Below, piece after piece: positions 14,324 to 22,440 of a DNA stretch of 64,000 nt (positions within the stretch are counted from its first letter, which is position 1; each line of letters begins with the position of its first letter). The stretch spans positions 359,673-423,672 of the forward strand of contig NZ_SDPO01000004.1 in NCBI RefSeq assembly GCF_004134865.1, given 5' to 3'. The DNA is from Agromyces fucosus. Lineage in GTDB: Bacteria; Actinomycetota; Actinomycetes; Actinomycetales; Microbacteriaceae. Under the pieces are notes generated by a model. It did not search any database, was not told the origin of the DNA, and worked only from the letters and a program-made list of their open reading frames with translations. The translations under genes and the position numbers were made by a program.

Positions 14324-15608
14324 GTCGACGGATGCCGCGGGCCGCGGGCCGCGCGCGAGGCGCGTGCCGCTCGCGGTGCTCGACCTCGTGCCCATCGCCG
14401 ACGGTGACACCGCGGGCGGAGCGCTGCGCAACTCGATCGACCTCGCGCGGCACGCCGAGGCGTTCGGGTACGCCCGCTACTGGCTGGCCGAGCACCACCT
14501 GAACCCCGGCGTCGCCGGGTCGGCGCCGCACACCCTGCTCGGCATCATCGCCGGCGCGACCGAGCGAATCCGTGTCGGCACCGCCGCGACGATCCTCGGC
14601 AATTACGAGCCGCTTCAGGTGGCCGAGGCGTTCGGCACCGTCGCGTCGCTGTGGCCCGACCGGGTCGACCTCGGGCTCGGCCGCTCGGGGTTCCCGCCCC
14701 CGGCATCGGCGGGGGCCGCGGCGTCAGCTCCGGCCGCCTCACCGCCGGCCGCAGCGCCGGCTGCGGAGCCCGCGGTCGCGGCATCCGGGGCCCTCGTCAA
14801 CCGCATCGTCGAAGGCCTCGTCGTGCCCCCGGTGCGCCCGTTCCACACCGACCGAGCGCGCTTCGCGCTGCAGGGACGGCTCCTCGGGCGGGAGCCCGGC
14901 GACGCCGCGCGGTTCGCCGACACGGTCGACGACCTGCTGGCCTTCTTCGCCGGAGACTACGAGGGCGACGGCATCGCCGTCACCGTGCAGCCCGCCGAGG
15001 GCAGCGGCGTGCAGGTCTGGATCCACGGCTCGACCGCCGGGGAGAGCGCCCGCATCGCCGGGCGCCTCGGCCTTCCCTACGGCGCCAACTACCATGTCGC
15101 GCCCAGCGGGGTCATCGAGTCGCTGGCGGAGTACCGCGCGCACTTCCAGCCGTCGGCAGGGCTCGACCGACCGCACACGATCGTGTCGGTCGACGTCGTC
15201 GTCGCCGAGACCGACGCCGAGGCGCACCGCATCGCGGCAGGCTACGCCGAGTGGGTGCTCTCGATCCGCGAGGGCCAGGGCGCCGTGCCGTACCCGCGCC
15301 CGGAGGAGGCCCTGCCCGACTCCGCACTCGCCTCCATCGAGCTCACCGCCGTGCAGGACCGGCTCGACACGCGCTTCGTCGGCTCCCCCGAGACCGTCGT
15401 CGGGCTGCTCGAGACCCTCCAGCGCGTCACCGGCGCCGACGAGCTGCTCGTCACGACGATCACGCACGACCACGACGCACGAGTCGCGTCGTACCGGCTG
15501 CTCGCCGACGCCTGGTCGGGGGCGGGAGCATCCGGCCTCGCCGACGCAGCGGATCTCGCCGAGGGCGCCCGTACCGCCCACGATCGGGAGGCTCTCACGA
15601 GCGCCTGA
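14313..15608 (+). CDS. LLM-class flavin-dependent oxidoreductase (MsnO8/YtmO-like) 3 with a Pro/Ala insert
   Basis: 431 residues. Opening PLAVLDLVPIADG, then AEAFGYARYWLAEHHLNPGVAGSAPHTLLGIIAGATERIRVGTAATILGNYEPLQVAEAFGTVASLWPDRVDLGLGRSGFPPP is the MsnO8 (luciferase-like group 1) pattern, the family of Bacillus YtmO. A Pro/Ala-rich stretch (about residues 128-158; PPPASAGAAASAPAASPPAA) interrupts the barrel where relatives usually have a short loop. The GTG at 14313 has a perfect AGGAGG six bases upstream. It is the last gene of the operon, followed by a strong terminator at 15626-15663. Confidence 0.87.
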   Translation: MSVESTDAAGRGPRARRVPLAVLDLVPIADGDTAGGALRNSIDLARHAEAFGYARYWLAEHHLNPGVAGSAPHTLLGIIAGATERIRVGTAATILGNYEPLQVAEAFGTVASLWPDRVDLGLGRSGFPPPASAGAAASAPAASPPAAAPAAEPAVAASGALVNRIVEGLVVPPVRPFHTDRARFALQGRLLGREPGDAARFADTVDDLLAFFAGDYEGDGIAVTVQPAEGSGVQVWIHGSTAGESARIAGRLGLPYGANYHVAPSGVIESLAEYRAHFQPSAGLDRPHTIVSVDVVVAETDAEAHRIAAGYAEWVLSIREGQGAVPYPRPEEALPDSALASIELTAVQDRLDTRFVGSPETVVGLLETLQRVTGADELLVTTITHDHDARVASYRLLADAWSGAGASGLADAADLAEGARTAHDREALTSA

Positions 15609-15625
15609 ACTGCGAACGCGAACGA

Positions 15626-15663
15626 ACGGATGCCGCGTGGCCCATCGGCCACGCGGCATCCGT
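15626..15663. terminator. bidirectional terminator between LLM operon and transporter operon
   Basis: A perfect 17-bp stem ACGGATGCCGCGTGGCC / GGCCACGCGGCATCCGT with a CATC loop, exactly between two convergent genes. It includes two copies of the over-represented octamer CGGATGCC/GGCATCCG. Confidence 0.92.
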
Positions 15664-15676
15664 CGTTCTCAGGCTG

Positions 15677-16699
15677 CTACTCGGACTTCGGCAGCCCCGG
15701 CGGGTTGATCTCCGACTCCTCCACGGCCTCCGTGGTCAGCGCCCAGCGATCGAGGACCTCCTGGTAGGTGCCGTCGTCGATGATCGACTGCAGCACGAGC
15801 TGCACCGGCTCGATGAGCCCGTTGCCCTTCAGCGTTCCCGTCGCGATCGGCGCGGTCTCGGGCCATCCGCCGTTCAAGGTGCCGACGAGCTTCGTCTCGC
15901 CGGTCGTCGCGGCGCGGTACGCCGCGGTCGCGTTCGGCCCGAACGAGGCGTCGACGCGGCCCGACGACAGCGCGAGGTCCGATGCCGCCTGGTCGTCGTA
16001 GTACACGAGCTCGGCCGGCGCGTCGCCGCCCTCCTCGAGTTCGGCGTTCCAGGCGAGCAGGATCTTCTCCTGGTTGGTCCCCGAGCCGACGACGATCTTC
16101 AGGCCCGAGATGTCCGCTGCGCTCTCGATCGCGTCGATGTCGCTGTCGGCCTGCACGTAGAAGCCGAGCAGGTCCTGACGGTAGCTCGCGAAGTCGTAGA
16201 GCTCCTTGCGCTCCTCGGTGACCGTGACGTTCGACGCGACGAGGTCGTACTTGCCCGACTGGATGCCGAGCGGCCAGTCGGCCCAGTTCACGGCGACCGG
16301 GTTGTACTCGAGGCCGAGGCCGTCGGCGACGAGCGAGCCGAAGTCCGCCTCGGCACCGATGATCGTGGCGTCGTCGTCCGAGGCGAGCACGCCGAGCGGC
16401 GCCGCGAACGGCGAGATCGCCACGGTGAGCTTGCCGGCCTCGATGGGCGTGAACCCGCTCGCCTCGAGCGCGTCGACCGCGGCCTGCACGGGCTCGACCG
16501 TGGGCCGGTCTTCGGCGTTCTGCGACGTGAGGTCGAACTGCGACGCCGCCTGCACCTGCTCCTCGGTGCTGCCGGACGCCGCATCCTCGGCCGCGGCGGA
16601 GTTGCCGGCGCCGACCGCCCAGACGACGCCGCCGCCGATGATGGCGATGGCCGCGACGCCCGCGACGATCACCCCCAGCTGCTTCTTGTTGATTGCCAT
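15677..16699 (-). CDS. polar amino-acid ABC transporter substrate-binding protein
   Basis: 340 residues. N-terminal membrane segment (residues 8-30, VIVAGVAAIAIIGGGVVWAV) acts as signal or anchor; notably there is no lipobox Cys, unusual for a Gram-positive binding protein. After a long linker (about 31-88) the family-3 solute-binding fold begins (KLTVAISPFAAPLGV), with DWPLGIQSGKYDLVASNVTVTEERKELYDFASY, GLKIVVGSGTNQEKIL and NGLIEPVQLVLQSIIDDGTYQEVLDRW. It is the last gene of the transporter operon and delivers an amino-acid-like ligand to the permease at 17633-18817. Start ATG 16699 with upstream GGAGAG. Confidence 0.9.
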   Translation of the reverse strand: MAINKKQLGVIVAGVAAIAIIGGGVVWAVGAGNSAAAEDAASGSTEEQVQAASQFDLTSQNAEDRPTVEPVQAAVDALEASGFTPIEAGKLTVAISPFAAPLGVLASDDDATIIGAEADFGSLVADGLGLEYNPVAVNWADWPLGIQSGKYDLVASNVTVTEERKELYDFASYRQDLLGFYVQADSDIDAIESAADISGLKIVVGSGTNQEKILLAWNAELEEGGDAPAELVYYDDQAASDLALSSGRVDASFGPNATAAYRAATTGETKLVGTLNGGWPETAPIATGTLKGNGLIEPVQLVLQSIIDDGTYQEVLDRWALTTEAVEESEINPPGLPKSE

Positions 16700-16756
16700 G
16701 AGAGGACTCTCCTAGTGTTGGTTCCGTCCGATAGCCGGGTCGGTTTCTCGGATTCG

Positions 16757-16788
16757 CCCGGTGCCTGCAGTGCGATGCGGGCACCGGG
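16757..16788 (-). other. intercistronic stem-loop in the transporter operon
   Basis: CCCGGTGCC / GGCACCGGG, a 9-bp perfect stem with a 14-nt loop, in the 112-bp gap between ATPase and binding-protein genes. Such hairpins commonly stabilise or attenuate transcripts so that the binding protein is expressed differently from the membrane components. Confidence 0.55.
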
Positions 16789-16811
16789 TCCTCCTCGCCG
16801 GGCGCTCTGGT

Positions 16812-17636
16812 CTAGAGCACCTTCGCGAGGAAGTCGCGGGTGCGACGGTGCCGGGCGTTCCGCAGCACCTGGCCGGGGGTTCCCTGCTCGACGATCTCGC
16901 CGTGATCGAGGAACACGATGCGATCGGCGACCTCACGGGCGAATCCGATCTCGTGCGTGACGATCACGAGCGTCGTCCCGTCGCGGGCGAGGCCGCGGAT
17001 GACGTCGAGCACCTCGCCGACGAGTTCGGGATCGAGCGCCGAGGTCGGTTCGTCGAACAGCAGCACCTTGGGCGACAGCGCGAGCGCCCTCGCGATCGCG
17101 ACGCGCTGCTGCTGGCCGCCCGACAGCTGCCTCGGGTAGTGGTCCGCCTTGTCGGCGAGGCCGACCCGTGCGAGCAGGCCCTCGGCCAGCGCGCGAGCAT
17201 CCGGCCTCGTGAGCCGCTTGTGCGCGACCGGCGCCTCGATGATGTTCTCGATCGCCGTGAGGTGCGGGAACAGGTTGAAGTTCTGGAAGACGAGTCCGAC
17301 CTGGGTGCGTCGCCGAAGGATCTCGGCCTCGCGCAGTTCGTGGAGCGTGTCGCCCCTCCGCTCGTACCCGATGTACTGCCCGTCGACCGTCACCGATCCT
17401 CGGTCGACGGTCTCGAGGTGGTTGATCGCCCGCAGCAGGGTCGACTTGCCCGACCCCGACGGCCCGATCAGCGCCACGACCTGGCCGGGCTCGATCGCGA
17501 GGGAGACGTCGCGGAGCACCGTGTTCGCACCGTAGGACTTGGTGACGTCCGAGATCTCGACGCGGCCGACGGTCGCGACCTTCCGTGTCGCGACGTACTG
17601 CTCGTCGAACGATGGCGTGAGCGTCGTGCTGGTCAT
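16812..17636 (-). CDS. polar amino-acid ABC transporter ATP-binding protein
   Basis: 274 residues: Walker A GPSGSGKST, Q-loop region GLVFQNFNLFPHLT, signature LSGGQQQR, Walker B VLLFDEPTSALDPE, and switch His in IVTHE. It matches the GlnQ/TcyN subfamily of amino-acid importers (short EIxxGxPxQVL tail). The N-terminal 25 residues are a non-conserved extension. The start ATG 17636 overlaps the permease stop (ATGA), indicating coupling. Confidence 0.95.
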   Translation of the reverse strand: MTSTTLTPSFDEQYVATRKVATVGRVEISDVTKSYGANTVLRDVSLAIEPGQVVALIGPSGSGKSTLLRAINHLETVDRGSVTVDGQYIGYERRGDTLHELREAEILRRRTQVGLVFQNFNLFPHLTAIENIIEAPVAHKRLTRPDARALAEGLLARVGLADKADHYPRQLSGGQQQRVAIARALALSPKVLLFDEPTSALDPELVGEVLDVIRGLARDGTTLVIVTHEIGFAREVADRIVFLDHGEIVEQGTPGQVLRNARHRRTRDFLAKVL

Positions 17637-18817
17637 GCGGCACCTCCGGTGCGGGACTGGTCGGATGCCGCAGCAGCGGCCGACACGGCGGGTTCGGGTC
17701 GTGCGGGGGCGGGTCGAGCGGGCGGCGGGTCGGCCGAGGTCTGCCCGTCGCCGAGCCGGTTCCAGTGCTCCGCGACCCAGCGCCGGGCCCGTTGCACGGG
17801 CGTCGGCGGCAGCTCGCGCACCGAACCGCGGGCGTAGCGTCGCTCCACGTAGTACTGGGCGATCGAGAGCACCGTCGTGATGAGGGCGTACCAGACGACC
17901 GCCACGAGCAGCAGCGGGATGACGCGCTGGTTGCGGTTGTAGATGACCTGCACGGTGTAGAACAGCTCGGGCAGCGCGACGATGAACACGACCGAGGTGC
18001 CCTTCACGAGCCCGATGATCTCGTTGAAGGCGTTCGGCACGATGGCCCGAGCGGCCTGCGGCAGCGTGATGCGGAAGAAGCGGATGCTGCGGGGCAGGCC
18101 GAGCGCGCCGGCGGCCTCGAGCTGGCCCTGGTCGACCGAGAGGATGCCGGCCCGGATGATCTCGGCCGAATAGGCGGCCTGGTGCAGCGACAGGCCGATG
18201 GCCGCCGCGGCGAACGCGCTGATGAGCGTCGTCGTGGGGAACTCGACGATCCAGAAGTCCGTGGTGAACGGCGTGCCGAGTCCGAGCGTCGGATACAGGT
18301 ATCCGAGGTTGTACCAGACGAGGATCTGCACGACGAGCGGCACGGACCGGAAGAACCAGACGTACCACCATGCCGCCGCGTTCAGCAGCGGCGACTTCGA
18401 CAGGCGGAAGACGGCGAGCACGGCGCCGAGCACGAAGCCCGCGACGCCCGAGACGACCGTGAGACCGAGCGTCAGCCACAGGCCGTTGATCACCGACGGT
18501 GCGAAGAAGTACTCCGCGAACACGTCCCATTGCCACTGCGGGTTCGTCGCGAGCGACCACAGGAACTGGAGGATGACGAATGCGACGATCGCAGAGAACG
18601 CCCAGCGACCCCAGTGCTTGACGGGCACGACCCGGAGGCCGGCGTCCGGCCGGCCGCCCGTGGGGCCGGCCTGCGCCCCGGAGTCCGCCGAGGCATCCGC
18701 CGGTCGCTCGCTCGCCGACGTCGCCTCGCCGGTCGCGGCATCCGCGTCACTCGTGGGCGTCGCCGTTCCTGCCGGATGCGCCGTGGTCTCGGATCGGGGG
18801 GCGACGATGCGGCTCAT
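17633..18817 (-). CDS. polar amino-acid ABC transporter permease with extended termini
   Basis: 394 residues. A disordered Ala/Ser/Thr-rich N-terminus (about 1-65) is followed by a HisM/TcyM-type permease with about five to six helices: NGLWLTLGLTVVSGVAGFVLGAVLAVFRLS, the conserved WWYVWFFRSVPLVVQILVWYNL, and the EAA loop AAYSAEIIRAGILSVDQGQLEAAGALGLPR that contacts the ATPase. The C-terminal about 60 residues are Pro/Ala-rich. A single permease implies a homodimer. It overlaps its neighbours on both sides by 4 bp, in the order acetyltransferase-permease-ATPase. Confidence 0.92.
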   Translation of the reverse strand: MSRIVAPRSETTAHPAGTATPTSDADAATGEATSASERPADASADSGAQAGPTGGRPDAGLRVVPVKHWGRWAFSAIVAFVILQFLWSLATNPQWQWDVFAEYFFAPSVINGLWLTLGLTVVSGVAGFVLGAVLAVFRLSKSPLLNAAAWWYVWFFRSVPLVVQILVWYNLGYLYPTLGLGTPFTTDFWIVEFPTTTLISAFAAAAIGLSLHQAAYSAEIIRAGILSVDQGQLEAAGALGLPRSIRFFRITLPQAARAIVPNAFNEIIGLVKGTSVVFIVALPELFYTVQVIYNRNQRVIPLLLVAVVWYALITTVLSIAQYYVERRYARGSVRELPPTPVQRARRWVAEHWNRLGDGQTSADPPPARPAPARPEPAVSAAAAASDQSRTGGAA

Positions 18818-19317
18818 GCGCGGACTCCTTCGGTGACGAGCGCCTTGTCGAACGCGTGGATGCCGATCTGGTCGGCCGGGAGCGACGGGTCGAAGCGAGG
18901 CGTGTACCCGCTCGCCAGGTACAGCGCGACGGCTTCGGGCTGGCGCGGCCCGGTCGTGAGCGTCACGGCGGTGTAGCCGCGGCTCCGCGCGACGGCCTCG
19001 AGTTCGGCGACGACCCGTCGACCGAGGCCGCGGCCACGATGATCGGGGTGCGTCCACACGCGCTTGAGTTCGGCGGTGCGGTCGTCGAACCGCTTGAACG
19101 CACCGCCCGCGATCGGCTCGCCGTCGTCCAGGATGACGAGGAACGCGCCGTGGGGCGGCGCGAAGTCCGACGCCGGATATCGGGTCAGCTCCGTGCTCGC
19201 ACGTTCGCCGAAGAAGTCGCCGTAGCGGCCGTCGTACTCGCGCTCGAGGTCGGCGAGCAACGGCTTCGCCAACGTGTCGTCCGCGCTCACGTGCCGCACG
19301 CTCAACTGGGTGGTCAT
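18814..19317 (-). CDS. GNAT N-acetyltransferase, transporter-linked
   Basis: 167 residues, single GNAT fold. The acetyl-CoA loop is HPDHRGRGLGRRVVAELEAVARSRG (Q/RxxGxG/A pattern) near residue 98, followed by YTAVTLTTGPRQPEAVALYLASGYTP. It overlaps the permease by 4 bp and so is made together with the importer. That position, as for Bacillus YtmI/SnaA and YxeL/SnaB, suggests it acetylates the imported amino-acid derivative to start its catabolism. The spacer upstream (19318-19552) contains no gene that I can see. Confidence 0.88.
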   Translation of the reverse strand: MTTQLSVRHVSADDTLAKPLLADLEREYDGRYGDFFGERASTELTRYPASDFAPPHGAFLVILDDGEPIAGGAFKRFDDRTAELKRVWTHPDHRGRGLGRRVVAELEAVARSRGYTAVTLTTGPRQPEAVALYLASGYTPRFDPSLPADQIGIHAFDKALVTEGVRA

Positions 19318-19552
19318 CGCTCACTCCGTCCTGCTCGTCGATGCATTCCGCTGCCGAGATGGAGCGGGTCGAGTCGAAGCTACGGAGCGGCGAAGGGCGG
19401 GGCAACGGGGTGATTCATGGGGCGACCGATAGCGTCACCCCACGTCAACTCCGACGCGAGAACGTCGGAATGGCGGCCTTCACGGATCGACACATGACGA
19501 ATTCCGTCGTCGGCATGTGGCGAACTCCTACGCCGGCGCAGGCGGTGCCGGT

Positions 19553-20668
19553 TCAGGCTGTGGTGAATCGCCCCAGTCGGAAGATGCCCGACGACGGACG
19601 CCCGTCGGCCAGGTCGGCGAGGATGCGGCCGACCGCGGGCGTGAACTTGAAGCCGTGCCCCGAGAAGCCGGCGCCGACCGTGATCGGCCCCGAGGCGTCG
19701 AGCACGAAGGTCGAGTCGGGCGTGGTCGTGTACGTGCAGCTGATCGGGGTCGCGACGTCGGCGTCGACGCCGGGCAGCCATTCGCGGGCGTACCGGCGGA
19801 GCGCCGCGAACTGCACGGGCTCGGCCTCGTAGTCGCGCCGGTCGGGATCGACCACGGGGCCGACCCCGTGCCATCCGGCCTTGACGCCCTCGCCTGGGGT
19901 GAACATGCCGTAGGTGCCCGAGTACCACCAGTCGTCGTCGGCACCCGGATGGTGGTTGAATCCCGGCCAGGTGATCGTCTCGTCGCGCACAGCGAAGTGC
20001 GCGGGCTGCTCCTGCGTGACGACGAGGCGCGGCAGGGCGACGAGGCCGCCGAGCAGCTTCGAGGTCCAGCCGCCGACGGCCACCACTGCGCGGCGGGCCG
20101 TGATCGTTCCGCGATCGGTCTCGACCTGCACGCGGTCGTCGTCGAGCACGCGGATGCTGCGCACGGGGGTCTCATGCCGGACGTCGGCTCCGCGAGCGGC
20201 CGCCGCCGACTGGAACGCCCGCACCGCGGCATCCGCGTTCAGACGACCGGCCGTCGGCAGGTGCAGGGCCCTCGTCGTGAATCGCAGGCCCGGCCAGCGT
20301 CGCCCCGCCTCTTCGGGCGGCAGGAACTCGCTCGGGATGCCGGCCGCGGCGAGCGCGGCGTGCACGTGGTCGTGGCCGGGATTGCGCCCGTGGTCGACGA
20401 GGCCCACCTGGTCGAGGATCGCGGTGCCCGTCTCGGCCTCGAGCTCGCGCCACTCGAGCTGCGACTCGAGCAGCATGGCGACGTGTGCGGGCTCGGCGTA
20501 CGCGAGGTTGAAGTTGCGGGAGGCACCGTGCGAGGCGCCGTTGCGATGGCCCGGCGCGAAGCGTTCGAGCAGGGTGACCTCGCGACCGCGGCGCGCGAGG
20601 TTCCACGCGGCCGAGGAGCCCATCGCTCCCCCGCCGATCACCACGACGTCGGTGTCGAGCGCGTTCAT
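19553..20668 (-). CDS. sarcosine-oxidase-like FAD-dependent amine oxidase
   Basis: 371 residues of the DAO/MSOX family. The N-terminal dinucleotide fold is VVVIGGGAMGSSAAWNLARRG (GxGxxG at 12-17). The RNFNLAY and VVAVGGWTSKLL segments are typical, and Cys311 in ISCTYTTTPDSTF aligns with the Cys that covalently holds FAD in monomeric sarcosine oxidase and N-methyltryptophan oxidase. It ends with GFSGHGFKFTPAVGRILADL. It oxidises a secondary or N-methyl amino acid to an imine, producing H2O2. It overlaps the upstream GNAT gene by 4 bp (20665-20668). Confidence 0.9.
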   Translation of the reverse strand: MNALDTDVVVIGGGAMGSSAAWNLARRGREVTLLERFAPGHRNGASHGASRNFNLAYAEPAHVAMLLESQLEWRELEAETGTAILDQVGLVDHGRNPGHDHVHAALAAAGIPSEFLPPEEAGRRWPGLRFTTRALHLPTAGRLNADAAVRAFQSAAAARGADVRHETPVRSIRVLDDDRVQVETDRGTITARRAVVAVGGWTSKLLGGLVALPRLVVTQEQPAHFAVRDETITWPGFNHHPGADDDWWYSGTYGMFTPGEGVKAGWHGVGPVVDPDRRDYEAEPVQFAALRRYAREWLPGVDADVATPISCTYTTTPDSTFVLDASGPITVGAGFSGHGFKFTPAVGRILADLADGRPSSGIFRLGRFTTA

Positions 20669-21219
20669 GAGGCGACGCCGAGCTCGTCGCGCCCGGCCTC
20701 AGCTCCGGCGTGCACGTCGATGGTGAACGCGAGCAGCCGGAATGTGCGGCCCCCGTCGACGATCTCGCGCTCGCGGTCGGTGAGGCGGGTGAACCCCAGC
20801 TTCTCGTAGAGCGCGTGCGCCCCCACCATCTGCGGGCCGCTGTTCATGACGACCCGGTCGAGCCCACGCTGCCGGGCGAGTTCGATGACATGGCGGGTGA
20901 GGAGCGCGCCGACACCGCGTCCGCGAGCCGACGGGTCGACGGCGAGCAGCCGGAAGTCGAGTTCGCCGGGCTCCGCGAGCGGGGAGATGGTGCGGCCCGG
21001 CCGAGGCGTCGCGACGGAACCGAGCAGGGCGCCCGTCGCGGCATCCGCGGCGACCCACACCTCGTGCTCGGCGGCGCGATCGCCGACGGCGAGGATCGAG
21101 GCGCGGTATCCGTCGGAGATCTCGTAGTCGAGCTCGTAGGCGCGAAGCGACAGGGCGGCGACCTCGTCGTAGTCGTCGGGTCGTGCGAGACGCACCTGTG
21201 TCTGCTGGGTGTCGCTCAT
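20665..21219 (-). CDS. GNAT N-acetyltransferase, oxidase-linked
   Basis: 184 residues. GNAT fold with AVDPSARGRGVGALLTRHVIELARQRG as the acetyl-CoA-binding loop (about residue 92) and NSGPQMVGAHALYEKLGFTRL as the following strand-helix. The C-terminal residues (about 165-184) are extra. It is coupled to the amine-oxidase gene by a 4-bp overlap and lies 37 bp downstream of an LLM gene. It is the second acetyltransferase in the cluster, and its sequence differs clearly from the first, suggesting a different acceptor. Confidence 0.88.
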   Translation of the reverse strand: MSDTQQTQVRLARPDDYDEVAALSLRAYELDYEISDGYRASILAVGDRAAEHEVWVAADAATGALLGSVATPRPGRTISPLAEPGELDFRLLAVDPSARGRGVGALLTRHVIELARQRGLDRVVMNSGPQMVGAHALYEKLGFTRLTDREREIVDGGRTFRLLAFTIDVHAGAEAGRDELGVAS

Positions 21220-21256
21220 CGATCCTCGATCCTACGGGCGACACCTGACACGCCGC

Positions 21257-22420
21257 TCACCGGGCCGCTCCTCGAGACTCGGCGAGTCGGCCAACGGGCG
21301 CCGAGGCGGCCTCGACGACGGCCGCGGCATCCGCTTCGACGCCGCCGCCGACCGCCGGCCGCAGCGCATACGGATCTCCGGGCCCCCAGAGCGTGCTCGG
21401 GAACTCGCGCCGCGCGACGGGCGCGACCTCGGCCGCGAACCGCTCGATGAGCTCGACCTGCTGCTCGACCGGCAGTGTCGTCGGCAGGCTGATCGACTGC
21501 AGGTCGTGCCCGAGTGCGCCGTGGAAGCGGCCGATCTTGTCGATGACCTGCTGCGGGCTGCCGACGAGCGCGGGCCCCTCGGCGATCGCGTGGTCGATGT
21601 CGCGGAACGTCGAGTTGTTGCCAGGCACGTTCGTCGCCGCGACGAGCGCTTCGTAGACCGGGCCGTACAGCTCGCGCGCCTGCTGCGTCGTGTCGGCGAT
21701 GAACAGCGCACCGGCGCCGGCCCCCACGTACGCGAACCGCGGATCGTGGCCGTGACGGGCGACCTCGTCGCGGTAGTGCTGCACGAGCACCGCGTAGTTG
21801 CGCAGCGGCTGGATCGCGTTCGCACTGAACAGCGGGTCGCCCCAGCGCGCGGCCAGTGCAGCCGAGGCGAGCGTGGTCGCCGACCCGTGCCACACCCGCG
21901 GCGCCCCGGCGTACGGCCGCGGCAGCGTCGTGGTGCCGCGCTGCGCACGCGTGTACGGCGTCGCCTCCCAGTCGACGTCGGTCTCACGCCAGAGCCGTCG
22001 CAGCAACGCGTACCGGTCGGCGAGGAGCTCCCACTGGTCGTCGATCTCGAGCCCGAAGAGCGGGAACTGCGCCGCCTCGTTGCCCTTGCCGATCGTGAGG
22101 TCGAGGCGCCCGCGCGAGAGCTGGTCGATGGTCGCGTAGTCCTCGGCGACGCGCACCGGGTCGAGCACCGACAGCACGGTCACCCCCGTCTGAAGTCGGA
22201 TGGTCGACGTCACGGCCGCGATCGCACCGAGCAGCACGGTGGGCGACGACGAGAGGAAGTGTCCCGCGTGGCGCTCCCCCACCGCGAAGGCGTCGAAGCC
22301 GAGGCGCTCGGCCCGGCCGGCGAACTCGACGGTCTGGTCGAGCCGTTCCGCCGGGCTCACGAGCCGGCCGGTGAGCGGGTTCCGAACGTACGGGACGATA
22401 TCGAGGATCTGGAAGCGCAT
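21257..22420 (-). CDS. LLM-class flavin-dependent oxidoreductase (CE1758-like)
   Basis: 387 residues. MRFQILDIVPYVRNPLTG, RLGFDAFAVGERHAGHFLSSSPTVLLGAIAAVTSTIRLQTGVTVLSVLDPVRVAEDYATIDQLSRGRLDLTIGKGNEAAQFPLFGL is the CE1758-family pattern (GKGNE, LFG, then DDQWELLADRYALLRRLW). The family is named for being paired with the CE1759 FMN reductase; the matching reductase here is at 9443-10036, about 11 kb away but inside the same tRNA-bounded block. The C-terminal 40 residues are Ala-rich. It is followed by the GNAT gene in the same direction. Confidence 0.88.
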   Translation of the reverse strand: MRFQILDIVPYVRNPLTGRLVSPAERLDQTVEFAGRAERLGFDAFAVGERHAGHFLSSSPTVLLGAIAAVTSTIRLQTGVTVLSVLDPVRVAEDYATIDQLSRGRLDLTIGKGNEAAQFPLFGLEIDDQWELLADRYALLRRLWRETDVDWEATPYTRAQRGTTTLPRPYAGAPRVWHGSATTLASAALAARWGDPLFSANAIQPLRNYAVLVQHYRDEVARHGHDPRFAYVGAGAGALFIADTTQQARELYGPVYEALVAATNVPGNNSTFRDIDHAIAEGPALVGSPQQVIDKIGRFHGALGHDLQSISLPTTLPVEQQVELIERFAAEVAPVARREFPSTLWGPGDPYALRPAVGGGVEADAAAVVEAASAPVGRLAESRGAAR

Positions 22421-22440
22421 GGATTCTCTCCGCTCGAAGG

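Noticed and set aside
14651-16960. 769-aa plus-strand open frame crossing two convergent genes
   Set aside because: It runs in another frame of an LLM gene, through the terminator at 15626-15663 and antisense to the transporter genes; composition is Arg-rich and motif-free.
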